NCBI RefSeq assembly: GCF_015832195.1 | Contig: NC_052030.1 | Location: forward strand, 12,977,439-13,041,438 | Reading direction: 5' to 3' | DNA: 64,000 nucleotides | DNA from: Motacilla alba alba | Lineage: Eukaryota; Chordata; Aves; Passeriformes; Motacillidae | Shown here: piece by piece, positions 1 to 12,886 of the stretch | Numbering within the stretch: position 1 is the first letter of the stretch | Layout of the letters: each line of letters begins with the position of its first letter | Translations under genes and position numbers: made by a program | Notes under the pieces: generated by a model | Database searches by the model: none | Told to the model about the DNA's origin: nothing | The model's input: only the letters and a program-made list of their open reading frames with translations

Positions 1-380
1 TTGCATTGTTTCTAGTTGAAATAAGTCTGAATAAGCCAGAAAAGCAAGTGTTCACGTATTATATCCAACTCTTTTAATTGCCCTGATATTGGTAGTGAGT
101 ATGTGAGCACACTGCCCTGAGGTGGAGTGGCTTAGCAAGGTGCCTTCACCTGAACCCCGGCAAGCAGCGGTTTTGGTGGCTGCACCTGTGACAGGTGATG
201 AGTTTGGGGGTGAAAGGGCATGGACTTGGCGAGGCACAGCAGCTCAGCTGGCAGATGGTGTGGCATAGAACCACGTCAGTGCAGGCAGCTGCAGCTGGGT
301 GAGCAATCCCCAGAGACCCGTGCACAGCACAGGCACCTGCTGAGCGTCCTGCTGCTTCCCAGGGGCTCCTTGCACAAGGT

Positions 381-501
381 GTAGGAATTCATCACACAGA
401 GTGTGAGAACTCCTCGCACAGAATGTAGGAATTCCTCCCACAGAGTGTTGGAATTATGTAGGAATTCCTCCCACAGAGTGTCGGAATTCCTCGCACAAAG
501 T
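381..501. repeat. Minisatellite, 22-bp unit
   Basis: About five and a half units of 22 bp with the core GGAATTCCTCCCACAGAGTG, one unit truncated to 11 bp. It lies in GLT1D1 intron 1. The unit contains an EcoRI-like GAATTC. Confidence 0.85.
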
Positions 502-1881
502 GGACTCTGCTTTCTCATGCGCACAGACCTTCAAACAGAAAGGAAATAATGAAAGGTAAACTTAATTCACGTTCACAATCAAGCTGGGTAAAGGATTCCA
601 GCAGAAATGGTGTTTGAGAGAACTCGTGTCGTGTTCAGTTCCTGTCTTATCACCTGCTCTAAGTGTTATTTATTGAAATTATATAAATGAGCCTTCAGGG
701 AAAGAAAATTCTGATCGGGGAAAAGTAAAGAGTATTAGCTAGCAATGAAGTCCATCTTTCTGATTAAAAGGCTAGTCAGGCCATCACTAAAAGCATCCTG
801 TGCAGATATTTCTATCCAATACTGGTTTTCTTAAGACTTTATGCCATTAAAAAAGACCCCACAAAACCTGTGTGTGTGGCCAAAGGCTTGGCTGTGTCAC
901 CTCTAGCACTGATCTGCCATGCCTGCCATGTCTGTTAATGCACATAAAATACACATTCCAATTAATATTTGGCCTCAGCTGTGTCTGTGTGTGTGCTTGG
1001 GAAGTTTTGTTTAGTTGTTTTTTGTTTTTTTTTTTAATTTTGAACTTTTGGTTAAATATAAATGAAACAAGGATGTTGTCTCTGGGTTGAGCACTTGCCA
1101 GCATAGATTAATTTTATGGCTTAATATCACAGTGTATACTCTGTTTATGGTATCACAGCTCTTCCAATAACTGCTTCATCTTTTCATAAATAAGATATTC
1201 ATTTCCTGAGTTTAAAGTAAGTGGTGACAAAGGTACCAGAATCTAATTTGGCTAAAAATCAACTTGCTAAAACAAGTGGTATAATGAATGTGCTGTGGGC
1301 TTTCTTCCTATTGGTGTGCATAATCTTTAATCACCTTAAAAAGTATGAGCAATGAATAAATACAGCACTGAGCAAAAGTCTTTGCTTAGGCTGCCATTGT
1401 TCAGCCTTAGAAATGAGATCAAAGAGGTGTCAAGGAAGAAAAGAAATTATTCTTCCCTGCCCCTTGAAATGTTTTGTTCATCTTTATTACTTGGTAGTAA
1501 GGAGGAATAGAAATCTGGAATTAATAGGTTAATTAGAAAGATTTAGATTAACTGTTTTGCCAATATGTAAATGTTTTCTGGAGAGGGAGGAATTGTTTTG
1601 GCTCTCATTAACTGGCCAGTTGAGACAGCCATTCTGTAAATCTCCAGGTAATCAGCTGCAAGAGAATTAAAACCACAAATCCAGCGGTGCTTATCATTCC
1701 TCTGGACAATTGGTTTTGAGCTCAGACATTTATTGGAGTCATTCAGTAATCCAGGCATTTCTGCTGTTTTGTTTTACTCTGTGTGCCAGCGTTGGGATCC
1801 CACAGGAGAACTCTCCCGGGGCAGGGCATCCTCCTGTCCTCAGGGCAGCTGTGGGAGCTGCTGCACCTCCCTGCTGGCCCT

Positions 1882-2290
1882 GCTCAAGGGCTGGGGCATC
1901 CCTGCTCAGGGGCTGGGGCATCCCTGCTCAGGGGCTGGGGCATCCCTGCTCAGGGGCTGGGGCATCCCTGCTCAGGGGCATCCCTGCTCAGGGGCTGGGG
2001 CATCCCTGCTCAGGGGCTGGGGCATCCCTGCTCGGACATCCCTGCCAGCCCTGATCAGGCTGGGACATCCCTGCTCAGGTTGGGACATTCCTGCTGGGAC
2101 ATCCCTGCCAGACCTGCTCAGGCTGGGACATTCCTGCTGGGACATCCCTGCTCAGGCTGGGACATTCCTGCTGGGACATTCCTGCTGGGACATTCCTGCC
2201 CAGGCTGGGACAACCCTGCTGGCCCTGCTCAAGGGCTGGGACATTCCTGCTGGGACATCCCTGCCCAGGCTGGGACATCCCTGCTGGCCC
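1882..2290. repeat. Compound minisatellite, GGCATCCCTGCTCAGG-type units
   Basis: The left half has 22-bp units around GGCTGGGGCATCCCTGCTCA. The right half has 14-20-bp relatives in which GGGCATCC becomes GGGACATTCC or GGGACATCC. The change of unit along the array suggests two growth phases. Open frames here are artefacts of repetition. Confidence 0.9.
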
Positions 2291-5200
2291 TGCGTGGCCG
2301 TTCCCAGAGCAGAGCCTGCAGGACAGCTGTTCATCTGCACCTTGGTGTGAGATCCATCATTTCCAGGGCTGCTCCCAGTGCTGCTGCTCCCCAGCACGGT
2401 TTGCACGGCAAGAACTGTTTGTAACAGGGGTTCAGGCTTTGCAGAGTTCTTTGGTCCTTCCAAAGCTCAGCTCCTGACTTCAGAACACAGAGACAGGAGG
2501 AGCTGGTCCCCCTCCTCACTCGCATTCTTAATTTCTGTGATTCACAGTGTACTCTATCCACAGTTCTCTCATGCCACTGCAATTTGTCTATGTTGCTTCA
2601 AGGAGAGGTTTGAGAGGGAAATGAAGGACATGTTGTTTTAACAATTCTGAAAAAATAAGATCATTTACAAAGAAAACAGGAGATCAGGCAGGGTTGCAGC
2701 TCGTGTAATTTGATGAGCTTCAGTGGGAATTGTGAGTATTCAGGTCTGGCCAAGTTCCTGAGAGGCAGTGGAATGACTCTGCTCCCTTAACAAGCTCTGA
2801 ATTGCATATACATTTAACAGTAGTTGGTGCACAGCTGCTGTGCAGAACAGACAGCTGAGGGAAAAAGATAATTAATATTTTTGGATGAAGCCTATTTTGT
2901 GCCATTCAAGAAGTGTCAGTGATTCCACCTACCAGGAACTTTTTGGAAATCAAACATTCTTTGTCTGCAAGTAATGCCATTAAATCAGTATCAGGTGAAA
3001 TTTAGAAGGTAAATGTTTCTGAAAGGAAGACATCACAGAAAACAGAGCAAGTTTCACAACCATGATCCTTAGAAATAAGCACACTTTCAACTCCTGTGCC
3101 TTCTCATCAGCCAGGCTGTGTTTGGAGCTCTAAAAGTGTTTCCTTACATGAAAACCTGTGAACTGCAGATTGGTGCTGAAGGAGGGCAGACTGCTAGCCA
3201 GGAGAAGTGAGAAGTGGTGATCAATTATGTAGGGAATAAAAAATTAAACATTGCAAAACATCGCTTGGTATTTCAGAGATGTGTAAGAGAAAAATGGTTT
3301 TTGTATAGAAATCTGCAAGTGAAAATGTGTCAGAAAAGGCTTGTACCTTTTAGCAGGATCTCTGCACACAGTGTAGACCCACAGAACACACTTGAAGCTT
3401 CACTTATAAGCTTTGTGATTTCCAAAGAATATAAAAAATGTACCAAACAAAAGAGAAATTAATTTCCTGAATGCTAAAATGAGGGGGACTGGGAAATACT
3501 TTGTCCAATACTCAGGTGTGTGTAAATATCAGAGTAAGCAGTAGCAGTATAATGTACTCCTAAAAATGCTCTCTCACATTTGCTGAGTGGCTGGAGTTCT
3601 CCCTGCTGTGTTCTGCCTAGAAAAACACCCAAAACCTGGGATCTGACAGCTCAACTCCACTGCAGAAACAGCGTTTCCCCAGGCCATGGCACTGGCTTTC
3701 CACGAGAGTTTTGGGAGAAGGGGAGAATGTGGCAAGGTGATTTCTAGATCCAAGCCACGTTCAGGGTTTGTTGAGACCTTGGGAATTTCTCTCCTGTAGC
3801 AGGAACTGTGGCAGAGAGAAAATGCAGCCTTGAGATTTGGCATTTCCCGTGCCGTCTTTGATCCCCAGACAGCAGGAGCTGGGCTAATTTTTATCTCTCG
3901 TTCACAAAGTATTTGTTCATGAAATGGCAAAATAACGTGAATAGACGTTTGCCAGGAGGAGAAGAGATGTGGAGAATGTGTCTCTTCTGCCTTGGCTTCC
4001 TTCAGGGACATCTGTGACTTCACACACAGATCAGTCTTCCAGAAAAATCCCCGCAACCACTCTGCAGCCCTCCCTAATCATGCTCCTTGGTAACAGCATA
4101 TGTGTGAAAATCAGCCTGCTTTTTTTGGTCCTAAAGGTGAAAAGCCATTTAGAAAACATGAAAATAGGGCTGTAAATTTCAGCACTTAAATGCTACCCAA
4201 TAACTCAGCTTCTGCACACATGGATTTCCATAGGTGCATCATTTGAGGCTTGTGATTAATGACCCCAAACTCAATGGAATGTTCAGGGGATCGAGGCCTC
4301 TTCAAATCTGGGAATTTGAATTATTCTGGGAATATTTGCTTATTTTTCCTTCTAAAGATGTATGCAAATTTTTTTCCGTGCTCCTGAGTAGAATAAAAAT
4401 GTGTTTAAAAAAAAAAAAGTTGCAGTTGTAGAGGTAATGCACAATCTCTGAGCCTTGGAGCACTTGAGGGAGTCCCTCTCTATTTACTGAGAAACAGCTG
4501 GCATTCCCCAGGGAGACGTGGAGCTGTGGAAAGTGTGCAGGAGAAGTAGTCATCCCTAGTCTATTTAAAAAAAAAAAACACTTTTGATTGGAATTCCTGG
4601 CTGAGTTTCTTGATTCCTGATGTCCTGAGAGAGTTATTTTCAAATTAATTGTAATGTGCAAACATGTTGCTTGTACACGATAGTGATTTATGGTAATTGG
4701 AATGCTGATGGGAAAAAACCCTTTTAGACCAATTAATGAGCACCTGTGAAATTATGGAGAGCATGCACGAGCATCCCAAGGATTTGCCTGGGAGATTTTC
4801 CCTCCACAGCTGGAGATCTGGGCATCCTTGCTGTGATATAAACGGGGAGCCCCTGTCAGGAGCAAGGCAGGTGCTGGAACCAGCTCATGGGGCAACTGCT
4901 GTTCAGAATTGCTCAGCAGTGTAAATAAGGGGCTCAGAATGTGGCTGTGTTTTATTATTTATTAGCAGCTATCGTAATTCATTGGTCTCGTTTTGAACAG
5001 TGGAATTAACAGCAGTTTCTTTGGAGGCTGAGGAGGAAATCCAGCACCATGTGTTGTGCCAGTGCAGCTCTGTCTGGCACGGTGCTGGCACGTTCCTTCC
5101 CAGGCCTCCAGACATTTTACAGCACTTTTAGCACCAATTCTGCAGCAGTGACTAACTTCTGCAGGACAGAAAATCCCATTTCTTGGGAGGCCATGCAATG

Positions 5201-6241
5201 ATCGGGAGATGAAAGCCAGCATTACCCAGGCAGTCAGTGTGCTAGCAGGATCTTAATGCCAGAACAATTGATACACGATGAGGAATCAATCAGCTGCCAC
5301 AATATGGATCCTGGATTTGTGTGATCCTGGCAGTGCAAACGCTCCGTTCAGCTGACACAGCTCTGCTGCTCTGGGGTTTGGGCTGCTCCTGGGGACACTG
5401 AGGGCTGATTCTGCTTTCAGGGCAGGAGTGGAGCTCTCTGTAATCAATCCGTTCCTGCCCTGGCAGCCTTTGCACCAGAGTTCTCACATGAGGACCACTG
5501 CATGGCTCAGCTGACTGCCAGGGGGTTGTTGTTTTGTATTTTCGTTTTTTCTTTTTGGAACTGAGATTTTTAAAGCAATTAGTGAGGGTATTTGTGTCAT
5601 TACTTTTGTGTAGTTTTTTTTGCTTATACTTCAGTCATCCTTTGCCTGGTTTATAAGTGGGTGAGCTGGGACAAGAAGCAATTCCACCCACCGTCAAACT
5701 GAAGGGGAGCACAGTTCAACTCTCTGGCTTTCTTGATGCATTCATTTTTGATGGTCTGTATTTTTAGTAGCATTGGCTAGCTGGACATGTTTGTGCTTTC
5801 TTCTCTTGGTGTCCTTTCTCCAGAGCAAGGGGCTGAGAATCTCTAAGAGCAAGGTCTGACACAAAAGGAGGTCTGACACAAAAACTCTGACACCTCTCTT
5901 CGAAAGGAGGGCTTCAGAATAATAAGTTGAGTCTGGAAGGGTCCTGGCATACTTCATTTCTCCTGCTTTTTGGGAGTTGTGTTGACCAGGCTCGGCCCAT
6001 GCGGTGTTACCTTGCTTGGGCGCGTGCCTGTGGCTTCACAGTGGTGAAGATAACAAAAATCTTCCAGGGAAAACCCAGCCTTGCCAACAGCTCCTGGCTG
6101 CTTGAACAAAAATGGCATAAAGCTGGAAGTCAGAGCAAAGTTTAGGGAAAAAGGCTTTGATTGAGTTTGCTTCATACACTGGTGTGCCCGTAACATTAAT
6201 AGTGGCTTCTCTATTCTCTTTCTGTTTGTTCCACAATGAAG

Positions 6242-6390
6242 GAATCATCTCCACGCTGCAGGTCACATCTGTGTTCTTGAAGATGCTTTCATGTACGAGA
6301 GTCCAGCTGCCATAGCAAACCTGACCTCCACAGCCAAGTTTGATGCAGCCCTGGCCATTCACCTCTACAAAGCAGGCAGGCTGCTGCAAG
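6242..6390 (+). CDS. GLT1D1: GLT1D1 second coding exon
   Basis: The exon reads from a split arginine codon through [15 protein letters not shown] and [14 protein letters not shown], matching the N-terminal Rossmann-like part of GLT1D1. The acceptor is the AG at 6240-6241, after a pyrimidine-rich stretch. The alternative AG at 6260-6261 would drop the family-typical HL-x-AAG segment, so I prefer the upstream site. The donor is GT at 6391. At 149 nt it takes one base to finish a codon and leaves one base over, fitting the next exon. A stop in frame just upstream (6237-6239) rules out a longer exon. Confidence 0.88.
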
Positions 6391-8336
6391 GTAATCCCCT
6401 TTCTGCTCCGCAATAAAAACACCTCCAAAAAAGTGCTGCGAGGGAAGAGAATGAATCCTGGCTGCTACAAATGGCTATAAAGGTATAAACCCTCACAGAA
6501 TATCCTCACTCTGTTTATCCACTCCAGGAAACGTTCAGCAATGCTCAAGATCCCTCTCAATGGGAGATCTGATAGAGAGAGAACTGAATAAATGTACTTT
6601 TAAACCACACGGTGCTCTTGGTAATTAAGTGCTTTAACTCCATCAGGATGAGAGCGTTACATTAGCGTTAGGATCCTTTCAGCAAACGTGTTCCTTCAGA
6701 GGACAATGGCTTGGCTAAGTGGGCCTGGGCTCAAATGGAAGGAAGCAGGGAGGCTAATTTGATATTTCTGCTCCAAAATGAGTCGGGGTTTTTCGGTGTG
6801 AAATAACATTGCTGTCAGCTAAACTGTAGGAGACAGCATGTTATCAGACAAATAATAAAATTTCCTATTCTCTCTAGCCACGTAGAGCAACATTTCAACC
6901 TGCCACTAATGATACACTAGGAGCACTGGCTCTGAAAATTACAGGCAGTCAGCTGCTGGAATTGCAGGAACTTGCAGAGTGCATCCTCAGCTGAGACCAG
7001 CTCGTGCTACAGCATCTGCTCACGGGACGAGGCACAGAGTGCAGCTTCCCCTGATCTCAGGGCACTTCTGCTGCCTGGGTGGGACACTTCAGCCGTGCCC
7101 CCTGCTTGTTCTGGGCTCTGCAGCCAGCCTGAATCGTCATGTCTGCTGTGCCTGGGTTGCTTTTGTTCCAGAGGGGCTCTCATTTCAGCAGGGACCTGAA
7201 ATGCAAATACAAAATAAGTCTGTAAAATGAGCTGTGCTCACATATGAATTAAGGCTGGCTGGGACATTGAGATGATTGGTTTTTTGACAAGACCTTGAAT
7301 TGTTTTGGAGGAGGCTTATGGAAAGTCTGAGCACCATCTTTTTTGGGGTTTTTGGGGATTTTTGCTGAGGAGCAAAAGGTAAAGTTGAATTTTCTCTTTA
7401 TTGGAGTAAAATTTTGCTGGAGTTAAACTTGCATGGCAATGGCCAAAGCTGTTGCTGTTATCTTTTCAAGTCCCAAGTGACCTGAAGGCCTGATATTTCC
7501 AAAAGCCCAGGAGTTAAATAAATCAGCTACACTGCTCTAAAAAGCATCCGCAGTGACTGAAAGAAAAATAAACCCAACATCTCTGAAAGGCAGGACAGTA
7601 ACAGTGAGACTGCTGAGTTGATCACAAAGTGCAAAGCGCAGACTTCGGGGGGGAAAGGATTCAGAGAACATTCCTGGCTCCTGGGGCAGTCAGGAATTCG
7701 GTGACTGCACCACCATTGCTGCCATCCTATTGATCTGCTTGGCCTCCCCCTGGAAACTCTGTCTACAGGATCAACACACTAACAGTTGACATCATAATTA
7801 TTCACTTTCTTAATTCATTAAAGAGGCCGTGCATATTTTAGATGGCATTGCAGGCAGTCTGGCTCTGGAAGATTAGAGGCAGTGGAGCTCTGATAGTGCA
7901 CATCACTTCCCTCCACCTGAGTGGAATATCAACAGAGTGCAATGTTGGAGTGCAATATCAACAAATGCCAAGGAAATTCTCCCAGTAGCCAGAATGGTAA
8001 TTAGTCTTTCATTCTTTTTGCTTGCTCTCTCATTTAGTAATGAGGAAATTAGCAATGCTAATAAATCCTGATCTCACAGCTCACGTAACTTTCAAATACA
8101 AATGTGGAGTCTGTGGTACATTTTCTGGTTTTTTCAATAAACTTTGTTTCCCATTGGGTTTGATGTCCTGTGAAAGTGCACAGTTATTGTGTGTGGGGTT
8201 AAAGTGCTAAAAAAATTAAAATTCAAGTTTCCTTTTCAAAGGTCTTTGCTCAGATAGGTGAGACAGTGTTATCAATGTACTTTTTCAGTCCTGGTCATTA
8301 CATGGACACATTGGCCATCTTCTCTTTGCTTTGCAG
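6391..8336 (+). other. GLT1D1: GLT1D1 intron
   Basis: Unique-looking AT-rich sequence between two placed exons. Nothing distinct was recognised. The stretch around 7780-7900 is AT-rich with few simple repeats and could be conserved noncoding DNA, but that is a guess. Confidence 0.85.
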
Positions 8337-8442
8337 GGAGCAGAATTCCTTTTGGAATCATCTTTGGTGGGACAGATGTCAATGAAGATATCAAATGTAA
8401 GGAGAAACGCCAGGTAATGGGAGCAGTGCTGGAGAGAGCCAG
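8337..8442 (+). CDS. GLT1D1: GLT1D1 coding exon
   Basis: Translates to [17 protein letters not shown], then a lysine-rich turn and VMGAVLERA. This is the family segment with the glycine-rich FGGTDVNED motif near the start of the nucleotide-sugar fold. The acceptor is TTGCAG ending at 8336 and the donor is GTAAGA at 8443. The length of 106 nt gives two bases, 34 codons and a trailing AG, which forms arginine with the first base of the next exon. Confidence 0.96.
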
Positions 8443-10726
8443 GTAAGAGCAGGGGTGGAAGATTTCTGGCAGGAATTGGCATTTTTGTGTGGCAGATCTT
8501 TTAGGGAGTTTTCCATACTTGGCACCCCTGGAAGATGTGGAGGCCAGCAGAAAAGGCTGGACTTCTGAAATCCTTGTGACCTTTACCAGTTATTTGTGAT
8601 TCAGTGGTGGAAGTGGAACAGTTTGATCAGAAAATGCAGTCTGTGTGCAGTCCATTTGTTCTGTATTTCCTGGTCCTCACACTCAGCTTGTTGACACAGT
8701 GCCGGGTTGAAAAGGGGATCTCTCTGGTACAAGCACTTTTTTATTTTCTTTTATTTTTTTCTCCTGCTAATTTGATCCTTTCCCTGGGCCCATGAGCAAA
8801 GAAGCAGGGGCTGAAAAAGTCTTTAAGCAAATTCTGTCAGTTTTTAGGGGAAATGACAAGGGAGTGTTTCCAGGGTGTTTTAAATCCAGTGCCATTCCAG
8901 TGTAGTCATCAGACCAAGAACTGGTCATAAACCAGAGGAAATGACTAAAAACTAAAAGGACTTCTGAGCATGTTTCATAGTTCCAACATGCCCAGAACAG
9001 AGGTTTTCTCCTGACTGATCCAAAGGTCTGTTGACTTCAGCAGTGTTTGCTCGTGGGGGTGGAAGCCTTTGTGTGCTGGCAGACCCAGAGCAGGATGGAT
9101 TTTGGTCAGGCAGGATCTGCTCCAGGCTTCTCTCTCCTGCTTTATCCTTGCTGCCACCGCTCTATTTCCCAGCTATTCTTGGCTCACTTAACACTGGCAG
9201 AGATGTGCTGCTCTGCCTGTGATCCCCTATAAAACGTGGTAAGTAAACAGATTTTAAAGACAGCACTTAATCACACTCATTGAAAAATCATTAGGGCACG
9301 TTCTTGTGTCTCAGCGTGGCTCAGAGCTGAAGGCAGCTTAAGGTTCCACTCAGGAAAAAATGTATGCACTTGTTTACTTTTGTTATTAGTAATCAGAAGT
9401 TGATCTTTAAACAGGTCTGAAGGAAAATAAAAAGATATCTAATGTGTCAGATAGATTTCAGCACTGTGCAAAATGAGGAATGCATCAAAGCAGTCTCTGA
9501 GTGTGCCCATTTGATCCATCCCTGTTTCAAATGTGGTCTGTCACAAGTACAGCTAATACAAAAACTGCTTTACTGAATGTTTTCTAATGGTATTGAGTTG
9601 GGAACCTGAACTATACCTTAATAGCTTGCATTATCTATGATATTTCACAATGTGTTGTGACATCCCCATGCAGTTTACAATATTCTCTCTGCTACAGGAA
9701 AAGCATCTCAGTCTTCTGGAAGTTATTCTGCATGTGCCTCTTCCCCAGTAGCACCACTGGTGTTATTCATTGCACAGTTATTCAAAGAAACATTGATTTT
9801 TTTTCTTTATTGATTGCAGGGTTCTAAGCAGAAAGCATCATGAATTGTAGATTACTTGTCCAGTACAATATCCCACACATTCCATAAAACAAACTATTGA
9901 GCACTGTCTAGCCTTGTGAGCGTTTCATTTTTAATCAAATCCCTCTGAATGGTGCTTGTACCCCTCTAGGGTATTTTTTTTTCCTATTGAACAGTATTTT
10001 GTAGACTTAGAAGCAACATCTTTTTATGCTTGTTAATGTGATGTATTGAAAGGATAATTGCAAAATCTGGGAAGGGAGCATGTGCAACTTGACAGAGCAG
10101 GCATTTGCAGGGGCTTTAATGACCTCAAAGCTGTCAGGTTGTGTGTGTGAAATTCGTTATTTATGGAGATCCTACAGAACAAACGTAGGGGAATAAGGTT
10201 TGTTTCAACAAGCACAAGTAGGAGTTATAATCAGCATTTATGGGAATTTAATGAATGGTTGTGGTGATTTCGACACAATCAAATGATGACATCTCCAGTG
10301 GAGAAGCTCTGTCCTGGTTGTGGCTGCGGTGCTTTATTCAAACCCTCAAGGGTCAGACAGAAACATTTCAGAAGTTACATGGAAGAAAGCACTGAACCAT
10401 CAGTGCAACGTGTGATGAGCTCTCTTTTATATTCAAGGAATCAGCAAAGGTGTTTTGCTAAGCAGAAGGGTCTCGTGTGAAGGAGCCATTCAAGCCTTGT
10501 TTTCCACAGGCTGAGGGGCTCCAGTTGACCCTCAAGTTCTGCTGCTGCTTTGCCCAGGGTTTCTGCTGGAACAAGGGGGAAGCCTGCAGCCTGCTTTCTT
10601 TCTGTCAGCTGGGATCAGCTCTGCCAGCCCCTGATCTCTGTTCTCATTGAGGCTTTTTTCTGCAGTACTTTTCACGTGCAAACACTTTCAGCAGATGATC
10701 CCAGCCGTTTCTGTCCATTTCCCCAG
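8443..10726 (+). other. GLT1D1: GLT1D1 intron
   Basis: Mostly AT-rich unique-looking sequence without a recognised repeat array or gene. It ends in a good pyrimidine tract (TTTCCCCAG) before the next exon. Confidence 0.88.
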
Positions 10727-10778
10727 GTTCGCAGTGGCTTTCACGGTGGAGATGAAGGAGCTGGCAGCGGCACAGTGG
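10727..10778 (+). CDS. GLT1D1: GLT1D1 coding exon (52 nt)
   Basis: Translates to (R)FAVAFTVEMKELAAAQW, matching the family segment between the FGGTDVNED motif and the YVQSQG strand. The acceptor ends at 10726 and the donor GT is at 10779-10780. At 52 nt it is a small exon that completes a split arginine codon and ends in phase 0, matching the next exon. Confidence 0.95.
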
Positions 10779-12706
10779 GTATGTTTGTGGGATGTGCTTA
10801 CTGTGCTAGCAGATATGCATGCCCTAAAATGTGCCCTCAATAGTGCCAGAGAACTGCAGCAATCTGCATTGTTCCCAGCCCTGCTTGTCCCTTCAGAGAA
10901 AGCATTTCTCGTTGATGTACAGTCAGAGGGATCTGGCATTAAAAGCTGGGTGGTATTAGAGAGTGCAGAGCAGTTCAGGAAGTGTTTCTCTGTAACATTT
11001 AAAACAAATCATTTGTTGTTACGAGTCTCTCCTGATGCCAAACTGTTTCTTTTGGCATCATTTGCTCAACTTTATGTTGACAAAATTCCTCCAGACAGCA
11101 TTAGTTACAATAAAGAATTGGGAAGTAGAATTTGAAAATACTTGTTTCGTCAGCTCCGGAAACAGAATGAGCTTCTTAAGGTGAGCTGCAGAGGTGAATT
11201 AGATTCGCTGTGACAGGGAAGCAGGAACATTTGGGATGGAACCAGCAAGGCAGGACCTCCCTCCTGCAGCCAGGGGCTGGCTCCACTCACCCCACCCCGG
11301 GAAACAGCAGCTGAGGCTGAACAAGCGATGCAAGAAGCTGGCACAAAGAGCTTGGCACCTCTTCGGTTCTGATTTTCCTCACAGGATAACCATTACTGCA
11401 CTCTGGAGTTTTGCTCACCTTCTCTGCAGTTGCATTCTGGAGCTGGCCTCCAGCTCGCAGTGCTGTCCCGTGGCTTGCAGGGGCTTTTATCATTTTATCA
11501 TTTTCATCCTGGTGGGTAATGCAAAGTGTTACTCAGAGAAGGACCAGTGTTGAGTAATAAAACAATGTCATGATGTGTTAAACTATTTTTGCTATTTTTC
11601 AATCCTTTGAACACTGAAGCCCAGGAAGGATGAAGTCCATGGAGTATCCCCAGGCTTCCCCTGCAGCTCGGAGCTGTTTCTTTCTCCCCCACTTCGCTCC
11701 CCTGGGGATCTGCTGCTTTTCTGTGGCATTTTGGTGACATTGCTCACCCTGATTCTCAGAAACCACCTCCTCCCCATCTGTCAGCAGCTTGGAGATGACT
11801 TTTTAAGGGACCTCCTTCCTTCCAGTTTCTTTTCCCTGTTCAGTTTTAGTAACTGCAGTGCCTGGGCAGGGGAGTGGGGGGCAGCCCCAAAGGAACAACA
11901 GGGAAAACCAAAATCTCTGCAATTAAAAAAACCCAAAAAATCACTTCTGTGGCTTCCTATTTCCTGAGCTGACTGGTTCAAGAAGTGAAGTTTGTTTCTG
12001 AATTGATTTTGTCTTCATTAAAAAAACCCCAAAAATTCCACAAATCCACAGTTGGAGTTACAGAAAGATATTGAAATAGGAAATTGCTTCTTTAATCACC
12101 TAAATTAAATAACAGTGCTTCAGGAGTGATTTTGGAAGTGTAGTAATTACCTCTTTTACTACAGCTATTTTAGGGTAATTTACTTTGTAATTTTTATTTG
12201 TGAATGCTCTGCAATAACTACCAGGCACCAGTCTCCCAGCCTAGGCAAGTCTTTATATTTGACAGCAGTTTCTGAAAGTTTATAAATTGTATTATGGATA
12301 AATATAAAGTGGATTTGCAAAGCCACTCTTCCAAGACCAGCAGCTTTTTGGGAGCTGGAGCTGATTTTCAGCTAGACAGTTGAAATTTGTTTTATTCCAG
12401 GAAAATGGGATAATGATCCAAAGAAAGGATACAGAGACAAACTAAAAAATATATTTGTACTAACTTGGTAATTGTGTTTGTTTCAAAATTGATTCATTGA
12501 TGCCGTAAATGGACATAGTAAATATAAATTACATTGTTGGCTTTTGCAGTTACTTAACGTATGTAATAGTTCTGATACTTAATAGTCAAAATCACACTGA
12601 TGTGTTTTGTTTCTCTTTATTGTGGTTTTTTTTTTTTTTTTGAAGATTGAACAGATATTTTTAAGTTGAACTCTGAAAGTTATTTTTCTTCTCCTTCTCT
12701 TTAAAG
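10779..12706 (+). other. GLT1D1: GLT1D1 intron
   Basis: No gene was recognised. AT-rich sequence with a run of about 16 T near 12628-12643. Open frames here lack homology that I can recognise. Confidence 0.87.
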
Positions 12707-12743
12707 CCAGATGCTAGGAAGAAAATTTATGTCCAAAGTCAAG
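12707..12743 (+). CDS. GLT1D1: GLT1D1 micro-exon (37 nt)
   Basis: Translates to PDARKKIYVQSQ plus the first base of a glycine codon, matching the family strand KVYVQSQG. The acceptor is TTAAAG ending at 12706 and the donor is GTGAGA at 12744. At only 37 nt it is separated from the next exon by an unusually short intron of 86 nt. Confidence 0.95.
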
Positions 12744-12829
12744 GTGAGAGCTTTGAAATGCTGGTGAAGCCATTCCCTTTGTGTGCTCCCTTAACATTTA
12801 ACATGAGAGTCTCTTTTTTTTTTACACAG

Positions 12830-12886
12830 GAATTAAAACTGCACCCAGTGAAACATTTGACTGGCACAGATTCCTACAAAATGCAG
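12830..12886 (+). CDS. GLT1D1: GLT1D1 coding exon (57 nt)
   Basis: Translates to (G)IKTAPSETFDWHRFLQNA, matching the family segment after YVQSQG. The acceptor is ACACAG ending at 12829 and the donor is GTAAAA at 12887. The phase enters with two bases and leaves one base, which is consistent with both neighbours. Confidence 0.95.

Larger units (their letters stand above)
1..6241 (+). other. GLT1D1: GLT1D1 intron 1 (right part)
   Basis: No coding exon was recognised here. The stretch is inferred to be intron because the first coding exon is absent and the next begins at 6242. It holds two minisatellites (381-501 and about 1882-2290), a T-rich tract near 1017-1035, an A12 run near 4405 and otherwise AT-rich unique-looking sequence. 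The first exon is expected near a GC-rich promoter, and nothing like that is visible. Confidence 0.7.

Noticed and set aside
1733..2424. Open frames of about 205-213 residues
   Set aside because: They are translations of the GGCATCCCTGCTCAGG-type minisatellite with unrelated flanks.
6262..6390. Use of the AG at 6260-6261 as the acceptor of the first placed GLT1D1 exon
   Set aside because: It would lose the HL-x-AAG segment that matches the family in frame. The AG at 6240-6241 has the better pyrimidine tract, and both give the same downstream frame.
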